A DNA stretch of 64,000 nucleotides from Pseudomonas crudilactis (GTDB lineage Bacteria > Pseudomonadota > Gammaproteobacteria > Pseudomonadales > Pseudomonadaceae), in contig NZ_WXVV01000026.1 in assembly GCF_013433315.1 (NCBI RefSeq), positions 56,042-120,041 on the forward strand, read 5' to 3'. The notes beneath the pieces were generated by a model. It made no database searches. It worked only from the letters and a program-made list of their open reading frames with translations, and had not been told where the DNA came from. The position numbers and the translations under genes are program-made. Positions 17,968 to 25,886 of this stretch are shown in pieces (the first letter of the stretch is position 1; every line of letters begins with the position of its first letter).

Positions 17968-19173
17968 ATGACCCAAGCTTTGATTTTCGATGCGTTACGT
18001 ACGCCCCGTGGCAGAGGCAAGGCCGATGGTGCCTTGCACAGCGTCAAACCGGTGAATCTGGTCGCCGGTCTGCTGACCGCGCTGCAGGAGCGCACCTCGC
18101 TGGATACCAGCCAGATCGATGACGTGGTGCTCGGCTGCGTCACGCCGATTGGCGATCAAGGCTCGGACATCGCCAAAACCGCGGTGCAGGTGGCCGATTG
18201 GGATGTCAGCGTTGCCGGTGTGCAGATCAACCGTTTCTGCGCCTCGGGACTGGAAGCGGTGAACCTTGGCGCAATGAAAGTGCGCTCGGGTTTCGAAGAC
18301 CTGGTGGTGGTCGGCGGTGTCGAGTCGATGTCGCGGGTACCGATGGGCAGCGACGGCGGCGCCTGGGCGCTGGATCCGCAAACCAACCTGCACAGCCACT
18401 TCACCCCACAAGGCGTTGGTGCGGATTTGATAGCCACGCTTGAGGGTTTCAGTCGTCACGACGTCGATGCCTACGCGCTGCACTCGCAACAGAAGGCCGC
18501 GCGGGCCCGGGCTGACGGTTCGTTCAACAAGTCGCTGGTGCCGGTGCAGGACCAGAACGGCATCATCCTGCTCGATCACGATGAGTTCATTCGTGCCGAG
18601 TCGACTCTGGAAGGCTTGGGCAAGCTCAAGCCGAGTTTCGAAATGATCGGGCAGATGGGTTTCGACGCGACGGCATTGCGGGTCTACAGCCATGTCGAGC
18701 GAATCAATCACGTGCACACACCGGGTAACAGTTCCGGAATCGTCGACGGTGCGGCGCTGATGCTGATCGGCTCCGAAGCCAAGGGCCGGGCGCTGGGCTT
18801 GCAACCTCGGGCGCGCATTGTCGCCACGGCGGTTACCAGCACCGACCCGACCATCATGCTCACCGGCCCTGCGCCGGCGACGCGCAAGGCACTGGCCAAG
18901 GCCGGGCTGCGCGTTGAAGACATCGACCTGTTCGAGGTCAACGAAGCGTTTGCCTCGGTGGTGCTGAAGTTCATCAAGGACATGGCCGTCGATCCGGACA
19001 AGGTCAATGTCAACGGCGGCTCCATCGCCATGGGTCACCCGTTGGGCGCCACGGGGTGCGCGATCCTCGGCACCTTGCTCGATGAGCTGGAAGCGCGACG
19101 CCTGCGCTATGGCCTGGCGACGCTGTGCGTCGGCGGCGGCATGGGCATTGCCACCATCATCGAACGCCTCTGA
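17968..19173 (+). CDS. Acetyl-CoA C-acyltransferase (thiolase)
   Basis: Catalyses the thiolytic step of beta-oxidation, or the reverse condensation. The 401-residue protein has the acyl-accepting cysteine C91 in NRFCASGLEAVN, the histidine motif GGSIAMGHPLGATG and the second cysteine in TLCVGGGMG. The chosen ATG at 17968 follows CGAGGACGTC and gives MTQALIFDALRTPRGRGK, the conserved N-terminus. The partner multifunctional enzyme gene starts 24 bp downstream, so the two probably form a FadA-FadB type complex. Confidence 0.94.
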   Translation: MTQALIFDALRTPRGRGKADGALHSVKPVNLVAGLLTALQERTSLDTSQIDDVVLGCVTPIGDQGSDIAKTAVQVADWDVSVAGVQINRFCASGLEAVNLGAMKVRSGFEDLVVVGGVESMSRVPMGSDGGAWALDPQTNLHSHFTPQGVGADLIATLEGFSRHDVDAYALHSQQKAARARADGSFNKSLVPVQDQNGIILLDHDEFIRAESTLEGLGKLKPSFEMIGQMGFDATALRVYSHVERINHVHTPGNSSGIVDGAALMLIGSEAKGRALGLQPRARIVATAVTSTDPTIMLTGPAPATRKALAKAGLRVEDIDLFEVNEAFASVVLKFIKDMAVDPDKVNVNGGSIAMGHPLGATGCAILGTLLDELEARRLRYGLATLCVGGGMGIATIIERL

Positions 19174-19197
19174 GCCCCGAATTCAAGGAACCTTGTT

Positions 19198-21342
19198 ATG
19201 AGCGAAGCCATTCGTTACGAAAAAGGCCAGGACGCTATCGTCGTGCTGACCATCGACATGCCGGGCCAGAGCGCCAATACCATGAACGCCGTGTACCGCG
19301 AGGCCATGGCCGCTTGCGTTGCACGCTTGGTGACTGAAAAAGACCAGATTGCCGGGGTCATCATCACCTCGGCGAAGAAAACCTTCTTTGCCGGCGGCGA
19401 CCTCAATGAGCTGATCAAGGTCGGCAAGCCTGAAGCCAAAGCCTTCTATGACATGGTGCTGACCCTCAAGGCGCAGTTGCGCACCCTGGAAACTCTTGGC
19501 AAACCGGTGGTCGCGGCGATCAACGGCGCGGCGTTGGGTGGCGGTTGGGAAATCTGCCTGGCCTGTCACCACCGCGTGGCACTGGATGACGCCTCGGTGC
19601 AACTCGGTCTGCCGGAAGTGACCCTTGGCCTGTTGCCGGGCGGCGGCGGGGTGGTGCGTATGGTGCGCATGCTTGGCATCGAAAAGGCGCTGCCGTATCT
19701 GCTCGAAGGCAAGAAAGTGCGTCCGCAACAGGCGTTGCAGGCGGATTTGATCGATCAGTTGGCTCTGGATCGCGACGATCTGCTGGCCAAGTCGCGCGCA
19801 TGGGTCGTTGCCAATCCGACAGCGTTGCAGCGTTGGGACGTGAAGGGTTATCAGATTCCTGGTGGTACACCGTCGAACCCGAAAGTGGCGCAGATGCTGG
19901 CGATTGCACCGTCCATTCTGCGCACTAAAACCCAAGGTACGTTGCCAGCGCCGGAGAAAATCCTTTGCGCGGCAGTCGAGGGCGCTCAGGTCGACTTCGA
20001 CACCGCGCACTTGATCGAAACCCGTTACTTCACCGAACTGACCACCGGGCAGATCTCGAAAAACCTGATTGGCACGTTCTGGTTTCAGCTCAATGAGATC
20101 AATGCCGGTGGCTCGCGGCCGTCCGGTTTTGCGCCGTATGTTACGCGTAGGGTCGGCGTGCTTGGCGCAGGGATGATGGGCGCGGGGATTGCCTTTGTCA
20201 GTGCTTCGGCGGGTATTGAAGTGGTGCTCAAGGACGTCAATCTGGCTGCCGCCGAAAAAGGCAAAGCACATTCAGCGACTTTGCTGGACAAGAAAGTCGC
20301 GCGGGGCCAGATGGATGCTTCGCAACGTGAGGCAGTACTGGCGCGGATTCACGCTACTGAAAGTGACGCCGATCTGGCGGGTTGCGATCTGATCATCGAA
20401 GCTGTGTTTGAAGACCGCGACCTCAAGGCCAAAGTCTCTTCTTCAGCCCAGCGGGTGGTGGGTACCGAAGCCGTGATCGCGTCGAATACGTCGACGCTGC
20501 CGATCACGGGGTTGGCGACGGCTGTTCCTGATCCTGGCAAATTCATCGGCCTGCATTTCTTCAGTCCGGTGGAAAAAATGCCGCTGGTGGAAATCATCAA
20601 AGGCGTGCGGACCACTGATGAAACCCTCGCCCGAGGTTTTGATTTCGTTCTGCAAATCAAGAAAACGCCGATCGTGGTCAATGATAGTCGCGGCTTCTTT
20701 ACTTCGCGGGTGTTCGGCACGTTCACCAACGAAGGCATCGCCATGCTTGGCGAGGGCGTGAGTGCGCCGATGATCGAAACCGAGGCGCGCAAGGCCGGCA
20801 TGCCGGTTGGGCCTCTGGCGATCTCTGACGAAGTTTCCCTCAGCCTGATGAGCCATATCCGCCAGCAAACCGCCAAAGACCTACAGGCAGAAGGGAAGCC
20901 GCTGATTGAGCACCCGGCCTTCGCTGTGATTGACTTGCTGCTCAACGAATACAAGCGCCCGGGCAAGGCGGCCGGTGGCGGCTTTTACGATTATCCGGCC
21001 GGTGGACAGAAACATTTATGGCCCGAACTGAAGGCGCGTTTCGAGCAGGTAGACGGGCAGATTTCGCCCAAAGACGTGCGTGATCGACTGTTGTTTGTGC
21101 AAGCCATCGAAACCGTGCGCTGCGTGGAAGAGGGCGTATTGACCTCGACGGCGGATGCCAATATCGGTTCGATCTTCGGCATCGGTTTTGCACCGTGGAC
21201 CGGCGGTGCTTTGCAGTTCATCAACCAGTACGGCGTGAAAGATTTCGTCGCTCGCGCGCAGTATCTGGCTGAGCAGTATGGCGAACGTTTTGCGCCGCCT
21301 GCGTTGTTGTTGGATAAAGCAGCGAAAGGTGAAATGTTCTAA
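19198..21342 (+). CDS. Multifunctional enoyl-CoA hydratase / 3-hydroxyacyl-CoA dehydrogenase (FadB/FadJ-like)
   Basis: The 714-residue protein combines an N-terminal crotonase domain (FAGGDLNEL; NGAALGGGWEICLACHHRV) with an NAD-binding 3-hydroxyacyl-CoA dehydrogenase domain (GVLGAGMMGAGIAFVSA near residue 318; LHFFSPVEKMPLVEI) and a duplicated C-terminal helical domain (FYDYPAGG). It performs hydration and NAD-dependent oxidation in fatty-acid beta-oxidation. AAGGAA precedes the ATG. It probably pairs with the thiolase immediately upstream. Confidence 0.94.
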   Translation: MSEAIRYEKGQDAIVVLTIDMPGQSANTMNAVYREAMAACVARLVTEKDQIAGVIITSAKKTFFAGGDLNELIKVGKPEAKAFYDMVLTLKAQLRTLETLGKPVVAAINGAALGGGWEICLACHHRVALDDASVQLGLPEVTLGLLPGGGGVVRMVRMLGIEKALPYLLEGKKVRPQQALQADLIDQLALDRDDLLAKSRAWVVANPTALQRWDVKGYQIPGGTPSNPKVAQMLAIAPSILRTKTQGTLPAPEKILCAAVEGAQVDFDTAHLIETRYFTELTTGQISKNLIGTFWFQLNEINAGGSRPSGFAPYVTRRVGVLGAGMMGAGIAFVSASAGIEVVLKDVNLAAAEKGKAHSATLLDKKVARGQMDASQREAVLARIHATESDADLAGCDLIIEAVFEDRDLKAKVSSSAQRVVGTEAVIASNTSTLPITGLATAVPDPGKFIGLHFFSPVEKMPLVEIIKGVRTTDETLARGFDFVLQIKKTPIVVNDSRGFFTSRVFGTFTNEGIAMLGEGVSAPMIETEARKAGMPVGPLAISDEVSLSLMSHIRQQTAKDLQAEGKPLIEHPAFAVIDLLLNEYKRPGKAAGGGFYDYPAGGQKHLWPELKARFEQVDGQISPKDVRDRLLFVQAIETVRCVEEGVLTSTADANIGSIFGIGFAPWTGGALQFINQYGVKDFVARAQYLAEQYGERFAPPALLLDKAAKGEMF

Positions 21343-21434
21343 GGGCAACGAGCATTCCGGGGCTTGCCTTGCCTGGGTGTTTCAGGGCAGGCTCTGGGGT
21401 GTTCATTATTCCCATCACGTGTCAGGTATTTTTT

Positions 21435-22157
21435 ATGTCGCTACGCATCTGCATTCTGGAAACCGACATCCTGCGTCCGGAGCTGGTCGATCAATATCAG
21501 GGTTACGGACAGATGTTTCAGCGCCTGTTCTCGCAGCAACCGATTGCCGCCGAGTTCACCGTCTACAACGTGATGCAGGGCGAATACCCAAGCGACGACC
21601 TGACCTTCGACGCGTACCTGGTCACCGGCAGCAAGGCCGATTCGTTCGGCACCGACCCGTGGATCCAGACGCTCAAGGAATACCTGCTGACCCGTTACGA
21701 GCGTGGCGACAAACTGCTCGGCGTGTGTTTCGGCCATCAACTGCTGGCGCTGTTGCTCGGCGGCAAGAGCGAGCGCGCCACTCAAGGTTGGGGTGTTGGC
21801 ACCCACAATTACAAACTCGCGGCCAAGGCGCCGTGGATGAGTCCGGTGCGTGAGGAGCTGACGCTGCTGATCAGTCACCAGGATCAGGTCACTGCGCTGC
21901 CGGAAAACGCCACGGTCATCGCTTCCAGCGATTTCTGCCCGTTTGCGGCGTATCACATCAACGATCAGGTTTTGTGCTTCCAGGGCCACCCGGAATTCAT
22001 CCACGATTATTCGCGGGCGCTGCTGGATCTGCGTCAGGAAGCGTTGGGTTCGCAGATCTACAGCAAGGGTGTGGCTAGCCTCGAGCAGGAACATCACGGC
22101 GCCACGGTTGCAGAGTGGATGATGCGCTTTGTCGCGCACAAGCCAGAAACTGTCTAA
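21435..22157 (+). CDS. Class I glutamine amidotransferase-like protein
   Basis: The 240-residue protein has the nucleophile C98 in LLGVCFGHQLLA and the histidine-acid pair in QGHPEF, giving a class I GATase triad. There is no synthetase domain attached, as in the stand-alone amidotransferases of polyamine or gamma-glutamyl catabolism. The true substrate cannot be read from sequence. The start at 21435 gives MSLRICILETD, the expected first strand; longer frames from 21369 are less likely. Confidence 0.87.
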   Translation: MSLRICILETDILRPELVDQYQGYGQMFQRLFSQQPIAAEFTVYNVMQGEYPSDDLTFDAYLVTGSKADSFGTDPWIQTLKEYLLTRYERGDKLLGVCFGHQLLALLLGGKSERATQGWGVGTHNYKLAAKAPWMSPVREELTLLISHQDQVTALPENATVIASSDFCPFAAYHINDQVLCFQGHPEFIHDYSRALLDLRQEALGSQIYSKGVASLEQEHHGATVAEWMMRFVAHKPETV

Positions 22158-22166
22158 GGCCAAAAG

Positions 22167-22243
22167 CTTCGCGAGCAGGCTCGCTCCCACATTGGATTTT
22201 CGGTGCTCCACCGATCCATGTGGGAGCGAGCCTGCTCGCAAAT
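22167..22243. repeat. REP inverted pair
   Basis: Inverted copies of TCGCGAGCAGGCTCGCTCCC are separated by about 25 bp, between the convergent amidotransferase and CorA-type genes. Confidence 0.9.
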
Positions 22244-22265
22244 GTTCCAGACAACTCGGTCTGCT

Positions 22266-23237
22266 CTACAACCACCCGGACTTTTTGAAACTCGCCCATA
22301 AACTCACACACCCCACCGTGATGAACCCCAGCACACCGAAATAGCCGTAATGCCAGCTCAACTCCGGCATGTTCTGGAAGTTCATCCCGTAAATCCCCGC
22401 CACCGCCGTCGGGAACGCCAGAATCGCCGCCCAGGCAGCAAACTTGCGCTGCACCACGCTTTGCCGTGAAGCCTCGAGCAACACACCGATCTCGATGGTC
22501 TGGCTGGCAATGTCGGCCAGGGTGCTCAGGTCTTCCATCTGGCGCGTTACGTGGATCTGCACATCGCGAAAGTACGGGCGCATATTCTTGTCGATAAACG
22601 GGAAACTCAGCTTCTGCAGTTCCTCGCCAATTTCCACCATCGGCGCCGCGTATCGGCGCAGGCGCACGACATCGCGGCGCAAGCCATGCAGCTTCTGGAT
22701 GTCACGCTCGTTCAACGCGCTACACAACACGTTGCGCTCAAGTTCATCGATCTCGGCGTGGATGGCTTCGCCCACCGGTTGGTAGTTCTCGATGACGAAA
22801 TCGAGCAGCGCATAAAGTACGAAATCTTCCCCGTGTTCCAGCAGCAGCGGACGCGCCTCACAACGTTGGCGGACATGCGCGTAGGACGCCGAGTGACCGT
22901 TACGCGCCGTGATGATGTAGCCCTTGCCGGCAAAAATGTGCGTCTCGATAAATTGCAGAATGCCGTTCTCGCGGATGGGCGAGTAGGTGACGATAAACAA
23001 AGCGTCGCCAAAGGTTTCCAGCTTCGGTCGACTGTGTTTTTCCAGGGCATCTTCAATGGCCAGTTCGTGCAAGTTGAACTGACGTTGCAGATTGGATAGC
23101 TCCTGAGCGTCCGGCTCTTCAAGACCGATCCAGACAAAGTGCCCGGTTTTCGCGGCCCAGGCAGCGCCTTCGTCGAGGGTAATATTGGTGACTTTCTTGC
23201 CAGCGCTGTACACCGCAGCAGCAACAACTCGACCCAT
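22266..23237 (-). CDS. corA: CorA-family magnesium/divalent cation transporter
   Basis: The 323-residue protein has a long cytoplasmic N-terminal domain and two C-terminal membrane helices. The pore signature YGMNFQNMPE sits at the end of the first helix, which defines the CorA/MIT family. These pentameric channels carry Mg2+ (or Co2+, Ni2+, and in the ZntB branch Zn2+). The cytoplasmic part contains a coiled region around residues 155-200. It is monocistronic and leftward. Confidence 0.93.
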   Translation of the reverse strand: MGRVVAAAVYSAGKKVTNITLDEGAAWAAKTGHFVWIGLEEPDAQELSNLQRQFNLHELAIEDALEKHSRPKLETFGDALFIVTYSPIRENGILQFIETHIFAGKGYIITARNGHSASYAHVRQRCEARPLLLEHGEDFVLYALLDFVIENYQPVGEAIHAEIDELERNVLCSALNERDIQKLHGLRRDVVRLRRYAAPMVEIGEELQKLSFPFIDKNMRPYFRDVQIHVTRQMEDLSTLADIASQTIEIGVLLEASRQSVVQRKFAAWAAILAFPTAVAGIYGMNFQNMPELSWHYGYFGVLGFITVGCVSLWASFKKSGWL

Positions 23238-23340
23238 GGTGGTGATTCACTTCTTCTTGGCAGGTGGCAGGGAATGCAAGGCTTCAGCTTAGCCGTGTCG
23301 CTGCTTGAGAGTCAGTGAAATCTGTACAGTTCACCGGGCA

Positions 23341-23371
23341 AAAGAAAACCCGCACAGGGCGGGTTGTCTTT
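23341..23371 (-). terminator. Terminator of the plsC-like gene
   Basis: On the minus strand AACCCGCC and GGCGGGTT-type arms pair around CTGT and are followed by TTCTTTT. The structure begins right after the stop codon of the leftward acyltransferase gene. Confidence 0.8.
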
Positions 23372-24094
23372 TCAGGCGGCTTGCAGTTGCCGATCCATCG
23401 ACTCAATGCACTCGCGCATCTGTTCACGGCACTGTTTGATGAGCATGGGCATGTCATCCATGGTCAATCCGGCTGTAGGAATCGCCGGTAGCGAGCGTAT
23501 GAGAATTTTTCCGCTGCGCCAGCGGTTAAGACGCATGTGCTTGATGTAGCTGCTGACGCAAACCGGAACGATTGGCACGCCGGCGGCAATCGCCATCTGG
23601 AACGCACCTTTCTTGAACGGCAGCAATTCTTCGCCGAGGTTGCGTGTACCTTCCGGGAATACCCAGATCGAAGTGTCTTCGTTCTGCAGGGTGTTGGTGG
23701 TGGTCAGCATCGACTGGCGCGCCTTGTGCGCATTGCCGCGATCGATCAGCACATTGCCGGCGAGCCAGAACAGTTGCCCGAACAACGGCACCCACTTCAG
23801 GCTTTTCTTGCCGATGCACACGGTACGACGGGGCACAACGTTGCCGAACACGAACAGATCGTAGTTGGACTGATGGTTGGCGATGATCACGCAGCTGTCA
23901 GGCTTGTTCATCAGGCCGCTGACGTCCGTTTTCACCCGCAGGCGCAAAATGCACATGGCTGGCAATGCGTAGAGTCGGGCGCATAGACGGCTGTTGTCCG
24001 GATTGAATGGGCGGCAGATCCCGAGGATTACCCCGAGTACGCCTGCCAGAATAAAGTGCAGGCCCATCAATAACATACGAAACACGAACAGCAT
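23372..24094 (-). CDS. plsC: 1-acyl-sn-glycerol-3-phosphate acyltransferase
   Basis: Acylates lysophosphatidic acid to phosphatidic acid in phospholipid synthesis at the inner membrane. The 240-residue protein has an N-terminal membrane segment and the family motifs NHQSNYD (the HX4D catalytic box), GNVLIDRGN and FPEGTRN. Pseudomonads carry several PlsC paralogues, so this copy may be a secondary acyltransferase. It lies in a leftward group with the CorA-type gene downstream and the crotonase gene upstream, with terminators between. Confidence 0.88.
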   Translation of the reverse strand: MLFVFRMLLMGLHFILAGVLGVILGICRPFNPDNSRLCARLYALPAMCILRLRVKTDVSGLMNKPDSCVIIANHQSNYDLFVFGNVVPRRTVCIGKKSLKWVPLFGQLFWLAGNVLIDRGNAHKARQSMLTTTNTLQNEDTSIWVFPEGTRNLGEELLPFKKGAFQMAIAAGVPIVPVCVSSYIKHMRLNRWRSGKILIRSLPAIPTAGLTMDDMPMLIKQCREQMRECIESMDRQLQAA

Positions 24095-24261
24095 TTTCAG
24101 GCCCTACCGGGACAAAAGGTGGCGCAGTGTACGGATGTGCACTGTTTTCGGCAATTGTCGCTATAGAGTGCGGAGATAGCCGATGTTTAAGCGCATGTTT
24201 CAGAATGGCTTGTCAGACCCGTCCTAGAGCAGCCATGGCATTTTCAACCGAGCGTGCAAGA

Positions 24262-24293
24262 AAAAGCCCGACACGCTGGTCGGGCTTTTCTTT
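24262..24293 (-). terminator. Terminator downstream of the crotonase gene
   Basis: AAAAAGCCCGAC and GTCGGGCTTTT form a stem around ACGCTG, flanked by A and T runs. It follows the stop of the leftward crotonase gene and is symmetrical enough to work both ways. Confidence 0.85.
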
Positions 24294-24309
24294 ATTGCAT
24301 GTGTCCGGG

Positions 24310-24999
24310 TTAACCGAGATGTTCCTGATCCTGGATGATCGCGTTATCCAGGGTTTCGAGCAGCGCCTTGCGCACCTTTAACTTGGTGTTTTTGTGCGCG
24401 AGCATGTTGATCTTCTTCAACTGACGCGCAGCGGCGAGGGCGGCACCTTGCAACTCCTCGGCGGAAACCACTTTGTCGAGGAAACCGGCATCCACCGCAC
24501 TTTGCGGATCGAACATCTCGCCGTTGATAACCGAGCGGTGGAACGCGGAACGACGCAGACGATCACGCGCCAGCTCGATTCCAGCGTGATGCATGGTCAT
24601 GCCGATCTGCACTTCGTTCAGACCGATGCTGAACGGACCGTCGACGCCGATACGGTAGTCGGCAGACAAAAGAATGAAAGCGCCTTTCGCCACAGCGTGA
24701 CCCGGGCAAGCGACGATGACCGGGAAGGGGTGAGAGAGCAGGCGACGCGCCAACGTCGAACCGGCGGTGACCAATGCCACGGCTTCTTTAGGGCCGGCGG
24801 TCATCACTTTCAGATCGTAGCCGCCAGACAGAATTCCTGGCTGGCCGGTAATGATCACGATGGCACGATCAGTCACCGCCTGATCCAGCGCCGCGTTGAA
24901 CGCCGCAATCACGTCCGGAGAAATGGCATTGACCTTGCCGTTGCTCAAGGTCAGGGTCGCGATACCGTCTTCGAGGTGGTAGGAAATCAACTCACTCAT
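24310..24999 (-). CDS. Crotonase/enoyl-CoA hydratase family protein
   Basis: The 229-residue protein belongs to the crotonase fold, with the oxyanion-hole segments SGGYDLKVM and CPGHAVAKGAFILLSADYRIGV. It is shorter than classical enoyl-CoA hydratases (about 260 residues). The usual catalytic glutamates are not obvious at the expected places, so the reaction is uncertain. The start at 24999 follows AAGGAAT. It is transcribed leftward, away from the tRNA gene. Confidence 0.85.
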   Translation of the reverse strand: MSELISYHLEDGIATLTLSNGKVNAISPDVIAAFNAALDQAVTDRAIVIITGQPGILSGGYDLKVMTAGPKEAVALVTAGSTLARRLLSHPFPVIVACPGHAVAKGAFILLSADYRIGVDGPFSIGLNEVQIGMTMHHAGIELARDRLRRSAFHRSVINGEMFDPQSAVDAGFLDKVVSAEELQGAALAAARQLKKINMLAHKNTKLKVRKALLETLDNAIIQDQEHLG

Positions 25000-25294
25000 G
25001 ACGCTATTCCTTGTAAGAAAGATGGGCAGACGTTACCCACCGCCGCAGGCCAGGTAAAGCGCCGTGACTGACCCGCCAGTCACCGTTTCACGGCCGATCC
25101 AGCGTGGCGAAGCATTCTGCTCCTATATAGAAGGGTCGCGCCCACCGAAGATTGGCCGGTTTGCCATGGCCTGCCAGCGGGCAAAACGACTTTTTCTCTT
25201 AACCGCATGAAAATTCTGAAAAAAAGTTTGCCATCGCCAAAGCTTTCGACTACATTAGCGCGCCTCGACAGACAGAACATGTTTGAAGAGATAC

Positions 25295-25384
25295 GGTGAA
25301 GTGTCCGAGTGGCTTAAGGAGCACGCCTGGAAAGTGTGTATACAGGAAACTGTATCGAGAGTTCGAATCTCTCCTTCACCGCCA
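25295..25384 (+). tRNA. tRNA-Ser(GGA)
   Basis: The acceptor stem GGTGAAG pairs with CTTCACC. The T arm is GAGAG-TTCGAAT-CTCTC and there is a long variable arm typical of class II serine tRNAs. The anticodon GGA at 25329-25331 lies in the loop CTGGAAA. CCA is encoded. The 3' 23 bases are duplicated at 60184-60206 because a prophage integrated here; the gene itself is restored intact. Confidence 0.97.
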
Positions 25385-25393
25385 CATTCAGTA
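25362..25393. other. attL core (32-bp direct repeat)
   Basis: The core begins TTCGAATCTCTCC in the T arm of the tRNA and runs past its 3' end to ...ATTCAGTA. It is identical to 60184-60215. Weaker similarity continues for another 50-60 bp on the right-hand side of both copies and includes a terminator-like hairpin. Confidence 0.95.
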
Positions 25394-25397
25394 AGCG

Positions 25398-25434
25398 CAA
25401 ACCCCTGATTTTCCTAGAGAAAGTCGGGGGTTTG
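25398..25434 (+). terminator. Phage-borne terminator after tRNA-Ser at attL
   Basis: CAAACCCC pairs with GGGGTTTG across TGATTTTCCTAGAGAAAGTCG. It occupies the same place as the host hairpin beyond attR (60219-60252) but differs in sequence. So the phage appears to bring its own terminator for the tRNA transcript. Confidence 0.65.
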
Positions 25435-25463
25435 TGGTTTTTGGCGTCTGAAAAATGGCCATA

Positions 25464-25485
25464 TGGGACAGATCTGGGACAGATG
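25464..25485. promoter_or_regulatory. Putative left integrase arm-type sites
   Basis: Two tandem 11-bp units, TGGGACAGATC and TGGGACAGATG, begin about 70 bp from the end of the attL core. Very similar tandem units lie at 60092-60113, a matching distance inside attR. The one-helical-turn period fits side-by-side binding of the integrase N-terminal domain. Confidence 0.6.
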
Positions 25486-25589
25486 CTATATTTTGGTGCG
25501 TGAGTTGAATTTCTTCTGAGTGATCGAGTTGCGTTTGTCGGTCGACGAGATGAGTTAGGCTTTCCCGATACTAATTAGGGACGACCATA

Positions 25590-25805
25590 ATGCGCGATAA
25601 CACTGAATCCAACATTGCCACGGCAGATGCCCTTACATTGCTCTTGCATAATCAGCATGCGCTTGCGGCTGCAATTGAGGAGTTAACGAAATGGCTTACA
25701 GATAACGGCGTAGAGGGCGTTGCCACGAACGCAATTACGGCAATGGAAGCATTAGACAGTAATGCGGAGGCCCTGACCGACGCAATCATGCGTCTTCGAA
25801 GATAG
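25590..25805 (+). CDS. Small hypothetical prophage protein, 71 aa
   Basis: The ATG at 25590 follows TAGGGACGACC. The product is helical and acidic with the segments LTLLLHNQHALAAAIEEL and TAMEALDSNAEALTDAI, possibly a coiled coil. No family is recognised. It lies between attL and the NACHT gene, is transcribed towards it, and could be a cargo gene or a recombination accessory protein. Confidence 0.5.
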   Translation: MRDNTESNIATADALTLLLHNQHALAAAIEELTKWLTDNGVEGVATNAITAMEALDSNAEALTDAIMRLRR

Positions 25806-25886
25806 CCTCCCGTGGAGCCGACCTGAGCGCCTCAACTCAACTGTGCATTGACTTATGGCGCTCAGGACAAAAAGTTAGAGATTGTT

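Noticed and set aside
231..22243. Repeated GCTCGCTCCCA-type palindromes as a CRISPR array
   Set aside because: The copies are dispersed as inverted pairs between genes, not regularly spaced direct repeats with unique spacers; they are REP elements. No CRISPR array or cas gene is seen in the window.
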